Assembly: GCA_014380135.1 (NCBI GenBank)
Contig: JACMKN010000113.1
Coordinates: 1 to 33,955, forward strand
Source: Deltaproteobacteria bacterium
GTDB taxonomy: Bacteria; Desulfobacterota; Desulfuromonadia; Geobacterales; Pseudopelobacteraceae
DNA length: 33,955 nucleotides
Direction of reading: 5' to 3'
Shown: piece by piece, positions 26,337 to 33,955 of the stretch
Position numbering within the stretch: the first letter of the stretch is position 1
Layout of the letters: every line of letters begins with the position of its first letter
Notes under the pieces: model-generated
The model's input: only the letters and a program-made list of their open reading frames with translations
The model's database searches: none
What the model was told of the DNA's origin: nothing
Translations under genes and position numbers: made by a program

Positions 26337-27266
26337 ATGAATGATTCCTGGCTCGAAATTGCCTGCGATGTGCCGGCTGAACTTGCCGACATTATGGCGG
26401 AGTACCTGACTACCCTTTCCGGTAACGGCGTTTGCGTCGAAAACCTTTCAGTGGATGCCTTTTCTCCCAGCGAAATTCCACTCTCCCAGCGAATGACGGT
26501 CAAGGCCTACCTTCCGGCCGATCTGGATCCGGCTCCCAAAATGGCCGAATTGGAAGCTTATCTGCTGGAGTTGGCCGCTCGCCGGCCCGACCTTGACCTG
26601 TCCTCCCCGACGATCACACCGGTTCGCTCCGAAGACTGGAGCACCAGCTGGAAGGTCCATTTCAAGCCGCTGCGTGTTGGCAAGCGGCTGTTGATCGTGC
26701 CGACCTGGGAAGAGGCCGCGGAACTGCCGGGAGACCTGGTGCTGCGCATCGATCCGGGCATGGCCTTCGGCACCGGCGGTCACGAAACCACCCAACTCTG
26801 TCTGGAACTGCTGGAAAAAATCATGGATGCCGGCTGCCTGGGAGCGGCACCGTCCCTGCTGGATTTGGGGACCGGCTCCGGTATCCTGGCAATGGCTGCC
26901 AGCCGGCTGGGGGCCGGCCGGATTCTGGCGCTGGACATCGATCCCGAAGCGGTCGTCGTCGCGCGGGAAAATCTGGCCTTGAACGATCTGGCCGAAAAGG
27001 TGGAATGCGGGACGGTTCCTCTGGAGTCGCTGGAGGAGGGCTTTGATATCATACTGGCCAATATTCTGGCCGAGGAGCTGGTCCGTCTGGCGCCCGGTCT
27101 GGCCGCTCGCCTGAATCCCGGAGGAGCACTGATACTTTCCGGGATACTGGCCGAGAAGGAAGAGCTTGTCCGCCAGGGATTTGCCGCTCAGCCGCTGCTG
27201 TACGAAGAAACCAACAGGGCCGGTGAGTGGGTGGCCATGCTCTATCGGAGCACGCTCCCAAGATGA
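26337..27266 (+). CDS. prmA: Ribosomal protein L11 methyltransferase
   Basis: A 309-residue SAM-dependent enzyme that trimethylates ribosomal protein L11. The N-terminal substrate-binding part starts WLEIACDVPAELAD. The catalytic part has DPGMAFGTGGHETTQLCLELLE, the SAM loop DLGTGSGILAMAA and NILAEELV, all typical of PrmA. I chose the ATG at 26337, seven bases after AAAGG, because it matches the family N-terminus; longer frames upstream have no coding character. Its stop overlaps the rsmE start. Confidence 0.96.
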   Translation: MNDSWLEIACDVPAELADIMAEYLTTLSGNGVCVENLSVDAFSPSEIPLSQRMTVKAYLPADLDPAPKMAELEAYLLELAARRPDLDLSSPTITPVRSEDWSTSWKVHFKPLRVGKRLLIVPTWEEAAELPGDLVLRIDPGMAFGTGGHETTQLCLELLEKIMDAGCLGAAPSLLDLGTGSGILAMAASRLGAGRILALDIDPEAVVVARENLALNDLAEKVECGTVPLESLEEGFDIILANILAEELVRLAPGLAARLNPGGALILSGILAEKEELVRQGFAAQPLLYEETNRAGEWVAMLYRSTLPR

Positions 27267-28009
27267 GCCTGCGCCGTTTCATGATAAACTCAAGCTGCCT
27301 TTGTGACGGTTATGCCGTCCTGGAGGGAGAAGTTTTTAACCATATCGTGAGGGTCCTGCGATTGGGGCCCGGAGAGTCGCTACAGCTTGCTGATGAAAAG
27401 GGTGCCGTGCACAGCGGGGTGATAGACCAGGTTACAAAAAAGAGTGTCCGGATTACTCTTCTGTCTTCGCAGGCAGCTGTCGAAAGCCACTCGGCGGCGC
27501 CCAGGATTACGATTTGCCAGGCGCTTCCCAAAGGGGACCGGATCGATCTGATCCTGCAGAAGTGCACCGAACTGGGCGCCCATGACTTCTGGCTGTTCGG
27601 GGGGCGCCGTTCGGTTGCCAAAGTACGTGAAGAGCAGCAGACCGCCAAGCTTGATCGCTGGAACCGCATCACATCCGAGGCGGCGCGGCAGTGCGGTCGA
27701 AATGACATTCCACAGGTATCCTGGCGGCCGAATGCGCTGGATGCGGCCAGCGCTGCCGGTCAGCAGCTGCGTCTCATTCTTTGGGAGGATGAACGGGAGA
27801 AATCTCTCAAGCAGACGCTGTCGGCACATGAAAAACCGGCCTCGGTTATTGTTGCAATCGGTCCGGAAGGGGGCTTTGATCCCCTGGAAGTAAAACACTT
27901 CTCGCAGAATGGATTTCAGCCGGTTTCGCTCGGTTCCAGGATACTGCGAACCGAGACGGCAGGTATTGCTATTATGGCTGTAATGCAGTATATATGGGAC
28001 GGAATGTGA
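27263..28009 (+). CDS. rsmE: 16S rRNA m3U1498 methyltransferase
   Basis: A 248-residue SPOUT-class enzyme that methylates U1498 of 16S rRNA. The N-terminal PUA-like part has HIVRVLRLGPGESLQLADEKG. The knotted SAM site is IVAIGPEGGFDPLEV, with SLGSRILRTETAGIAIMAV near the end. The ATG at 27263 overlaps the prmA stop as ATGA. The prmA-rsmE pairing is widely conserved. Confidence 0.96.
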   Translation: MSLRRFMINSSCLCDGYAVLEGEVFNHIVRVLRLGPGESLQLADEKGAVHSGVIDQVTKKSVRITLLSSQAAVESHSAAPRITICQALPKGDRIDLILQKCTELGAHDFWLFGGRRSVAKVREEQQTAKLDRWNRITSEAARQCGRNDIPQVSWRPNALDAASAAGQQLRLILWEDEREKSLKQTLSAHEKPASVIVAIGPEGGFDPLEVKHFSQNGFQPVSLGSRILRTETAGIAIMAVMQYIWDGM

Positions 28010-28034
28010 TCAAATCACAAGCGAGGAGCAGCTC

Positions 28035-28616
28035 ATGAAGTGCCCAAAATGCGGATACAACAGTTTTGAATCCCATGACGTCTGTAAAAAGTGCTCCGGC
28101 GACCTGAGCGGTTACAAGCTGTCCTATGGCATCACCCCGATTGTGCTTCCGCTGGAGGTCAGGGAAAAAATGGCGGAGGAATTTCGGGCCGCTTCCGCCG
28201 AAACCGGGCAGCATGCCGAAAATATTGAAACGCACGAAGACATGTTTGCATTCGATCTGCCGGAAGAAACGGTTTCGGCTGCCGCCCCTATCAACGATGA
28301 TCCCTTCAACTTTGACGATGAACCGCTGCAGGCCGGGCAGGGGCAGGCCAAGGCCAAGGCAGAGGAAGACCCGTTTGCCGATCTGCTTGAATCCACATCG
28401 CAGACCAATAATGACCCCTTTGGCGCTCCGCCAGCCGCGGCTGCCCCTCAAGCTGCGGCAAAGGCTGCCTCTCCGACTTCCAGTCCGGACGAATTTGACC
28501 TGGAAAATTTTTCATGGGACGACACACCGGCGACCACCCCCGGCGGAGGCGAAAAGGATGCTGCCGATGATTTTGACAGCCTCTTCGGCGATACGAACGA
28601 AAGTACCAAGAAATAG
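28035..28616 (+). CDS. Zinc-ribbon protein with acidic disordered tail
   Basis: A 193-residue protein of no family I can name. The N-terminus is a compact zinc ribbon (CPKCG at 3-7 and CKKCSG at 17-22). The rest is low-complexity, rich in Asp, Glu, Ala and Pro, with repeated short motifs around DPF or DxF (NDDPFNFDDEP, EEDPFADLL, NNDPFGAPP, DEFDLENF, DDFDSLFGD). There is no signal or membrane segment, so it is cytoplasmic. Such a layout suggests a ribbon that binds a partner or nucleic acid and a tail with several docking motifs (inference). It follows rsmE by 25 bases and is closed by a strong terminator. The ribosome site is GCGAGGAG. Confidence 0.85.
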   Translation: MKCPKCGYNSFESHDVCKKCSGDLSGYKLSYGITPIVLPLEVREKMAEEFRAASAETGQHAENIETHEDMFAFDLPEETVSAAAPINDDPFNFDDEPLQAGQGQAKAKAEEDPFADLLESTSQTNNDPFGAPPAAAAPQAAAKAASPTSSPDEFDLENFSWDDTPATTPGGGEKDAADDFDSLFGDTNESTKK

Positions 28617-28657
28617 TTTCAAGCAGTTCCCCGTAAGACCCCATATATCACTACCAG

Positions 28658-28684
28658 AAAGAGCGGGTTATCCCGCTCTTTTTT
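28658..28684 (+). terminator. Intrinsic terminator before mutL
   Basis: A perfect 10-bp stem AAAGAGCGGG/CCCGCTCTTT with a 4-base loop, followed by three or more further T. It ends the prmA-rsmE-zinc ribbon transcript only 18 bases before the mutL start, so mutL must rely on read-through or on a promoter hidden upstream. Confidence 0.9.
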
Positions 28685-28701
28685 AGTTGCACGGAGCCGC
28701 C

Positions 28702-30528
28702 ATGTCCCAGCGAATAACGATACTGCCGGAGAACCTGACCAACAAGATTGCCGCCGGCGAGGTCGTCGAGCGTCCCTCTTCGGTCATCAAGGAGCTGGTT
28801 GAAAACTCTCTGGACGCCGGGGCGACCGATATCTCCGTTGAGATTGTCTCCGGTGGCCGGCGGTTGATCCGTGTGGCCGACAACGGCTATGGCATGTCGC
28901 GCGAAGATGCCCTGCTTTCGCTGGAACGCCATGCCACCAGTAAGATCAAGAGTGACAGTGACCTGGACGGCATTCTGACCCTCGGTTTTCGCGGAGAAGC
29001 GCTCCCCTCGATCGCCTCGGTCTCGCGCTTTTGCCTGGCCACGCGTGAGGCCGGCAGTCCGGAAGGAACCGAGATCACCGTGGAGGGGGGGCGGGTGCGG
29101 GATGTCAAGGCTTGCGGCATGGCTCCCGGAACCGTCATCAGCGTCGAACAGATATTCTTCAATATCCCGGCCCGCCTCAAATTCATGAAGAGTTCCGAAA
29201 CTGAAGCCGGTCATGTGGGGGATGTGGTGGCCCGTCTGGCGGTTTCCCGCCCGGAGGCGGCCTTCAGCTGCATCAGCGACGGGCGGGAAATGCTGCGGGT
29301 ACAGCGCAGTGACCTGCAGCGGCGTCTGTCGCAAGTTGTCGGCAGGGATGCCGCATCACACCTGCACAAGGTCGATTCCTGCAGCGAAAATGTCACTGTC
29401 AGCGGCTTTGTCTCCGGGCCGACACTGGTTCGTTCCGGCCTGCAGGCCATGTACACCTATATCAACGGCCGATTCGTACGCGACAAGGTCGTGCAGCACG
29501 CCGTCATGCAGGCCTACCGCGGCGTGATCGACCGCGGCCGCTATCCGGTGGTGGCCCTTTTCATCCAGCTTCCGGCGGGAGAGGTGGATGTCAATGTCCA
29601 TCCCACCAAGCACGAAGTGCGCTTCCGGCGTCAGTCCGTCGTGCATGATGCCATCCAGGGCGCGGTGGAGGAGGTGCTGCGGCTTTCGCCCTGGCTGGCC
29701 GGCAGGCCGCAGCTGACGCCATCGCCGTCACTATCACCGACAGCGCCGACCGGCCAGGCCTATCGCGAACGGATCGCCGCAGCGGCCCAGGCTTCACTGA
29801 CGATGCCGCGCCGCGAACAGCATCATCCGCAGCCTTCAGCCCCGATCAGGACGGTGGCGACATCTTCCGAAGCAGCACTCGAAGCGGCTACCGTCAGCGA
29901 GCCGGCTGTGCCATTCAAAGTTGAACAGGGCCATCCTGCTGCCGGCTACTTCTCTTCGCTGACGGTCATCGGCCAGTTTCACAGCGAGTACATCCTGTGC
30001 CAGTCCGGAGCGGATCTGGTGATAATCGACCAGCACGCCGCCAGCGAGCGGGTGGCCTACCAGCGTCTGAAACAGCAGTGCCTGGCCGGTGGCATTGAGT
30101 CGCAGCGGATGCTCTTTCCGGAGACAGTCGAGCTGTCGTTCAGCGAGGTGGCAGTTGCCGGACGTTTCCGGCATGATCTGGCCGGCATCGGTTTCGAGCT
30201 GGAGCCGTTTGGCGGCAATACGCTGATGGTGGCCGCCGTTCCGCGACTGGCTGCCGAAAAAGATCCTGTCCGGCTGGTACGGGACATTCTGGCCGATCTG
30301 GCCGGGCTCGGCACCAGCGCCGCTTTCCAGGATGCGCTGGATGAGCTGCTCTCCCGGATCGCCTGCCACTCGGTTGTGCGGGGAGTTCATGCTCTTGAAA
30401 TCCGCCAGATGCGGGAGCTGCTGCACAGCATGGACGAAACCGACTTCGCCGCCAGCTGTCCGCACGGCCGCCCTGTTTCGCATGTTGTTACCCTGGCCGA
30501 GCTGGAAAAGATCTTCAAACGGACATGA
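28702..30528 (+). CDS. mutL: DNA mismatch repair protein MutL
   Basis: A 608-residue repair protein that links MutS to strand excision. The N-terminal GHKL ATPase has ELVENSLDAG (31-40), DNGYGM (60-65) and GFRGEA (95-100). The transducer domain with YTYINGRFVRDK and NVHPTKHEVRF follows, then a Pro/Ala-rich linker (about 335-400) and the C-terminal dimer domain. That domain carries endonuclease-type motifs: DQHAASE at 443-449, ACHSVV, and CPHGRP from 586. The usual DQHAxxExxxxE ends here in Q (Q454). I chose the ATG at 28702 with GGAG before it. The stop overlaps the ligase start as ATGA. Confidence 0.97.
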   Translation: MSQRITILPENLTNKIAAGEVVERPSSVIKELVENSLDAGATDISVEIVSGGRRLIRVADNGYGMSREDALLSLERHATSKIKSDSDLDGILTLGFRGEALPSIASVSRFCLATREAGSPEGTEITVEGGRVRDVKACGMAPGTVISVEQIFFNIPARLKFMKSSETEAGHVGDVVARLAVSRPEAAFSCISDGREMLRVQRSDLQRRLSQVVGRDAASHLHKVDSCSENVTVSGFVSGPTLVRSGLQAMYTYINGRFVRDKVVQHAVMQAYRGVIDRGRYPVVALFIQLPAGEVDVNVHPTKHEVRFRRQSVVHDAIQGAVEEVLRLSPWLAGRPQLTPSPSLSPTAPTGQAYRERIAAAAQASLTMPRREQHHPQPSAPIRTVATSSEAALEAATVSEPAVPFKVEQGHPAAGYFSSLTVIGQFHSEYILCQSGADLVIIDQHAASERVAYQRLKQQCLAGGIESQRMLFPETVELSFSEVAVAGRFRHDLAGIGFELEPFGGNTLMVAAVPRLAAEKDPVRLVRDILADLAGLGTSAAFQDALDELLSRIACHSVVRGVHALEIRQMRELLHSMDETDFAASCPHGRPVSHVVTLAELEKIFKRT

Positions 30529-32384
30529 TAGTTGCTGTTGAATGCTCTTTTGCCGTACCGGGGAAGATGCTCCGCACCGTTACTCTCCTTCTGTTCCTTT
30601 TGCTGGTTTCAACGTTCTGCCTCCCGGCACTGTCCCGCGCCTGTCCGGATATTTCTGCCTCTGACGCCAGTCAACGGATGGTTACCCTGGGAAACGCTAT
30701 CCGTTACCACAATCGACTTTATTATGAAAAAGCGCAGCCGGTTATCAGTGATGCCGAGTATGACCGGCTGTTTGCAGCACTGGTTCGGCTGGAGGAATGC
30801 TTTCCTGCGCTGGTTGCCGCGGACTCGCCGACCAAGCGGGTGGGCGGTGTTGCGGGTGTTGGTTCTCGGAAGGTGCCGCACGAACGCCCGATGCTCAGTT
30901 TATCATCCACTGGCGGTCCGGAGGCGGTGGCAGCGCTGCTGAAGAGGATTGCGGCATTCGGAGAAGTGTCTTTGCTGGTTCAGCCCAAGGTAGATGGTCT
31001 GCCGGTGGAGCTGATTTATGATGCCGGTCGTCTGGTTTCGGCTTCGACGCGCGGGGACGGCAGTTTCGGTGAGGAGGTTACGGAGCGGGTTCGCGAAATC
31101 CGGGGTATTCCACACATCTTGTCCGGTACTTATCCTGATAGAGTGGTGGTTCGTGGCGAAGTCTATGCAAATCTGCCGCTTCTGCAGAACCATCGAGTGG
31201 TAACTGCAGCAGAAAAATATGCCACCCCGCGTCATTTGGCTGCCGGGGTCTTGCAAGCACAAAAACCGGACCCGGCAGCCTTGGCGGCTCTTCGTCTGTT
31301 TCCCTTTGGACTGGTGACCGGCGCTTCGGTCGGAGGCGGCCTGCGCTCCGACCGGGCGGCACTGCAGTTGCTCTCGGAGTGGGGCTTTCCGGTCGTTTTT
31401 GAGCAGATTCACACGGTGCGAACCTTTGCCGAAGTCCGGGCCGTTTATCTTGCCTATCTGGCAAACCGGGATCAGCAGCCATTTGCCATGGACGGGATTG
31501 TGGTGAAAGTGGATGATCTGTCTCTGCGGCAGCAGTTGGGGGAGGGCGGACGTGCGCCTTTCTGGGCGGCGGCCTGGAAATTTCCGCCGGAGAGCGCCCT
31601 GACTCAGGTGCGGGACGTTCGCTGGATGGTCGGCCGCACTGGCCGCCGTACGCCCATTGCCGAGCTTGTGCCGGTGCGTCTCGCTGGTGTGCAGGTTTCA
31701 CGGGTTTCGCTGCAAAATGCTGCCGAAGTTGCCCGTCTGAATATTGCGGCTGGAGATCAGGTGGTGGTTGCGCTGGTGGGAGACGTGATCCCCCAGATAC
31801 TGGAGGTGGTAGGGCGAGCAGATCGCAATCCGGATGCCGGAGCGGCAACGACGCAGATACCGGAAGCAGCCTTGGATGCTTGCCTGCACGACTCACCCGT
31901 TTGTCGGAATCAGTTCCTGGCCAGGGTTGCTTATTTTGTCTCGAAGTCGGGGCTTGATATTGCGGGCCTAGGGAAAAAACGCCTGCAAAAGTTGGTTGAA
32001 GCCGGACTGGTTGTAGATCTGCCATCCCTGTTTCTGCTGAAAGCGGAGCAAGTGGCTACCCTGCCCGGATTCGGTACGGAAAGGGCGCGACGATTAACTG
32101 TGGCAATCCGTGCCGCCGGTCATTTGGACTCTTTCCGCTTTGTTGCCGCCCTGGGCATTCCCGGTGTCGGACCGAAGACGGTACCGCGTCTGGCACGGCA
32201 ATTCGCCTCCCTGGATGCGCTGCTGGTCGCCGGGCAGGAACGATTGACAGCCCTCTCTGCTGCCGATAGCCGTGCGGCAAATACCATCCGTAGTTTTTTC
32301 AACTCGCCCGGCGGGCAGGAACTGCTGGTGAAATTTCGTGAACAGGGCCTTCTCCGAACTGCAACCCCATTGCAGTCAAGATGA
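30525..32384 (+). CDS. LigB-like NAD-dependent DNA ligase with N-terminal signal sequence
   Basis: A 619-residue NAD-dependent ligase homologue. The adenylation domain has YHNRLYYEKAQPVISDAEYDRL (NAD-binding Ia-like part) and the active-site KVDG (K155 counted from 30525), with the OB fold and helix-hairpin-helix region following (LPGFGTERARRL, LGIPGVGPKTV). A proper four-Cys zinc finger and a BRCT domain are missing, as in E. coli LigB. Before the ligase part lies a clear hydrophobic signal-like segment (LRTVTLLLFLLLVSTFCLPALSRAC). LigB of E. coli has such a segment too. The start overlaps the mutL stop (ATGA at 30525); an ATG at 30567 would start right at the signal segment. It sits between mutL and miaA, where a ligase is not usual. 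Confidence 0.85.
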   Translation: MIVAVECSFAVPGKMLRTVTLLLFLLLVSTFCLPALSRACPDISASDASQRMVTLGNAIRYHNRLYYEKAQPVISDAEYDRLFAALVRLEECFPALVAADSPTKRVGGVAGVGSRKVPHERPMLSLSSTGGPEAVAALLKRIAAFGEVSLLVQPKVDGLPVELIYDAGRLVSASTRGDGSFGEEVTERVREIRGIPHILSGTYPDRVVVRGEVYANLPLLQNHRVVTAAEKYATPRHLAAGVLQAQKPDPAALAALRLFPFGLVTGASVGGGLRSDRAALQLLSEWGFPVVFEQIHTVRTFAEVRAVYLAYLANRDQQPFAMDGIVVKVDDLSLRQQLGEGGRAPFWAAAWKFPPESALTQVRDVRWMVGRTGRRTPIAELVPVRLAGVQVSRVSLQNAAEVARLNIAAGDQVVVALVGDVIPQILEVVGRADRNPDAGAATTQIPEAALDACLHDSPVCRNQFLARVAYFVSKSGLDIAGLGKKRLQKLVEAGLVVDLPSLFLLKAEQVATLPGFGTERARRLTVAIRAAGHLDSFRFVAALGIPGVGPKTVPRLARQFASLDALLVAGQERLTALSAADSRAANTIRSFFNSPGGQELLVKFREQGLLRTATPLQSR

Positions 32385-32434
32385 CTGCGCAACAAACTGC
32401 TGCAAAATATAATCTTGGGACAAGACATAACTCA

Positions 32435-33379
32435 ATGAAGACACCTCAAATCCTCCACAAACTCCTGATCATCTGCGGCCCGACCGCCTCCGGCAAGAGT
32501 GACCTGGCCCTGCGTCTGGCCCGTGAACTGGATGCCGAGATCATCAATGCCGACTCGATGCAGGTCTACCGCGGTCTGGACATAGGCACCGCCAAGCCGA
32601 CCCCTGAACAGCGCGCCGAAATTCCCCACCATCTGATCGACATCGTTGATCCGGATGAGCTTTTCTCAGCGGCCGATTTTGCCGGGGCGGCCGACGACGC
32701 CATTCAGGATATCATCGCGCGTGGCAAGCGGGTTATTGTCGTCGGTGGTACCGGCCTCTACATCCGCGCCCTGCTGAAGGGACTGGTGGATTCTCCCAGC
32801 GGAGCCGGTGAAATACGGGCTGCATTGCAGGAAGAGGCCGGTCGATTTGGCAACGCGGCCATGCTGGAAAAGCTGCGCCTGGTGGATCCGGAACTGGCTG
32901 CCGGACTGCACCCCAATAATCTGGTGCGCATCATCCGCGCCCTGGAGGTGCAGCAGTTGACCGGCATCCCGCTTTCCCGCTATCAAAAGGAACACTCCTT
33001 TTCCGCGCGGCGCTACGACACTCTGCAGATCGGAATTTCGGTCGAGCGGGTAGAACTGTACCGGCGTATCGAGCAGCGTGTTGAGCGGATGCTGGCCGAG
33101 GGCCTTCTGGATGAAGTGCGCGGACTGCTGGCGGCCGGTTTCGGGCCTGATTTGAAAGCCATGCGTTCAATCGGTTACAAGGAATCTACTGCCCACATTC
33201 TGGGAGAACAGACGCTGGAGGAAACCATTTGTCTGATAAAACGCGATACCCGGCATTATGCCAAGCGTCAGCTGACCTGGTTCAAGGCGGACCCGGATAT
33301 AATATGGTTTGAATATCCGGAAAAATTTGCTAATATTTTACAGCATGTAATTGAATTTTTTGAAAGACGGGAGGCGTAA
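32435..33379 (+). CDS. miaA: tRNA dimethylallyltransferase
   Basis: A 314-residue enzyme that adds the dimethylallyl group to A37 of tRNAs reading UNN codons. The P-loop GPTASGKS (15-22), DSMQVYRGLDIGTAKPT, GGTGLYIRALLKG and the terminal RHYAKRQLTWFK are family hallmarks. I chose the ATG at 32435; an earlier in-frame ATG at 32381 overlaps the ligase stop but would add 18 residues coded by AT-rich, unusual codons and not found in the family. hfq follows at once, as in many proteobacteria. Confidence 0.96.
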   Translation: MKTPQILHKLLIICGPTASGKSDLALRLARELDAEIINADSMQVYRGLDIGTAKPTPEQRAEIPHHLIDIVDPDELFSAADFAGAADDAIQDIIARGKRVIVVGGTGLYIRALLKGLVDSPSGAGEIRAALQEEAGRFGNAAMLEKLRLVDPELAAGLHPNNLVRIIRALEVQQLTGIPLSRYQKEHSFSARRYDTLQIGISVERVELYRRIEQRVERMLAEGLLDEVRGLLAAGFGPDLKAMRSIGYKESTAHILGEQTLEETICLIKRDTRHYAKRQLTWFKADPDIIWFEYPEKFANILQHVIEFFERREA

Positions 33380-33383
33380 ACAA

Positions 33384-33608
33384 ATGGCTAAAGCACCTTT
33401 CAATATTCAGGACCAGTATCTCAACCAGGCCCGCAAAGAAAGGGTGCGGGTAGCGGTTCTCATGATGTCGGGCGACAAGCTGGAAGGGTTCATCAAGTCG
33501 TTCGACAACTTCTCGGTGTTGCTCGACTCCAGCGGTGATATCCTGATCTACAAACACGCCATCTCCACGATCACCTCGGCGGATGGCTCCTTCCGGTTGC
33601 ACCAGTAG
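33384..33608 (+). CDS. hfq: RNA chaperone Hfq
   Basis: A 74-residue Sm-fold protein that forms a hexamer and pairs small RNAs with mRNAs. Sm1 (IQDQYLNQARKERVRVAVLM to FDNFSVLL) and the Sm2 motif YKHAISTI are intact. QDQYLN replaces the usual QDxFLN, a mild change. GGGAGG precedes the ATG at 33384. There is no long C-terminal tail. A good terminator follows. Confidence 0.97.
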   Translation: MAKAPFNIQDQYLNQARKERVRVAVLMMSGDKLEGFIKSFDNFSVLLDSSGDILIYKHAISTITSADGSFRLHQ

Positions 33609-33623
33609 TTTCCTCAAACAGGT

Positions 33624-33654
33624 CCCCCGCAGCAGAATGCTCGGGGGGCTTTTC
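33624..33654 (+). terminator. Intrinsic terminator after hfq
   Basis: CCCCCG with AGCA pairs with TGCT and CGGGGG around a small loop, then GCTTTT. It closes the mutL-ligase-miaA-hfq transcript. Confidence 0.8.
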
Positions 33655-33671
33655 GGTGGTAATAAATTCCC

Positions 33672-33955
33672 ATGCCAAAAAGCTCAAAAATCCTCCTGAC
33701 AGTTGCTCTGTTGCTGCTGGTTCTGACCGCAACAGCGCTCTATTACACTTCCGCCGTTTTTCTGCAGTTGTTTATCGCCTTTGCGCTGGCCTACATTCTC
33801 AATCCTGCAGTGGCCTTTCTGGAGCGGAAGGGGGTCAGGCGGCTCTACGGAATTCTGATCGTATTCACTCTCACGCTGGTGGTCTGCACCGGATTTGCGG
33901 TTTTCATGGCGGTGTCCGTCAGCGACGAATTCTCCAAGATGCAGCTCAATCTGCC
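33672..33955 (+). CDS. AI-2E family transporter, N-terminal part only
   Basis: The first 94 residues of a membrane protein that runs off the right edge. Hydrophobic segments lie at about 6-24, 27-48 and 62-85, and the sequence AFALAYILNPAVAFLERKGVRRLYGILIVF is typical of the AI-2E exporter / PerM (UPF0118) family. Members export small signal or other solutes or act as Na+/H+ antiporters, so the substrate cannot be told. The ribosome site is weak (GGTGG). The missing C-terminus keeps confidence moderate. Confidence 0.8.
   Translation, partial: MPKSSKILLTVALLLLVLTATALYYTSAVFLQLFIAFALAYILNPAVAFLERKGVRRLYGILIVFTLTLVVCTGFAVFMAVSVSDEFSKMQLNL

Noticed and set aside
32408-32413. TATAAT just before miaA as a promoter
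   Set aside because: No -35 element lies at a workable distance, so it is probably chance in an AT-rich gap.
32381-32434. Earlier miaA start overlapping the ligase stop
   Set aside because: The added 18 codons are AT-rich with rare codons and have no counterpart in the family N-terminus.

Overview
The window reads as a chromosomal segment of a deltaproteobacterial metal reducer of the Geobacter/Pelobacter group (Geobacterales). The reasons are CxxCH c-type cytochromes, rubrerythrin, cGAMP-type GEMM riboswitches, a methyl-accepting protein fused to hemerythrin, a near-consensus sigma54 promoter, and a housekeeping gene order typical of the group. I could run no database search, so family names rest on motifs recognised by eye.

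Layout. 1-3280 (minus): a sigma70 promoter drives a leader with two tandem GEMM-Ib (3',3'-cGAMP type) riboswitch aptamers. The leader precedes a secreted monoheme cytochrome with a long Pro-Thr repeat, then a terminator, then a large GT39 protein O-mannosyltransferase that runs off the left edge. 3280-5600 is AT-richer and holds a possible gene remnant, a small monoheme cytochrome, a rubrerythrin-like diiron protein and the PEP-synthase/PPDK regulator ppsR. 5627-12202 (plus): an OmpR-type response regulator without a kinase, an HtrA protease, a NapH-like polyferredoxin, an RdgC-like protein, obgE and proB.

12225-18463 (minus) is the macromolecular synthesis operon rpsU-yqeY-cvpA-dnaG-rpoD, ending in an unknown exported coiled-coil protein coupled to rpoD. 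18480-25514 (minus) is a close-packed unit glyQ-glyS-mcp(hemerythrin)-hisH-hisA-hisF-hisE behind one visible promoter. 25564-25946 (minus) holds a 73-residue membrane protein behind a -24/-12 promoter. 26337-33955 (plus): prmA-rsmE-zinc ribbon protein, terminator, mutL-ligB-like-miaA-hfq, terminator, and the start of an AI-2E family permease.

The most interesting hypothesis is at the left edge. A cGAMP-controlled leader appears to serve both a cytochrome whose Pro-Thr linker resembles known O-mannosylation substrates and, by read-through, an adjacent protein O-mannosyltransferase. This would be a signal-controlled glycosylated extracellular cytochrome system. Further points worth checking are the oxygen-sensor-like chemoreceptor coupled to histidine genes, a ligase with an export signal inserted in the mutL-miaA-hfq cluster, and a MutL whose endonuclease motif has Q in place of its last E.
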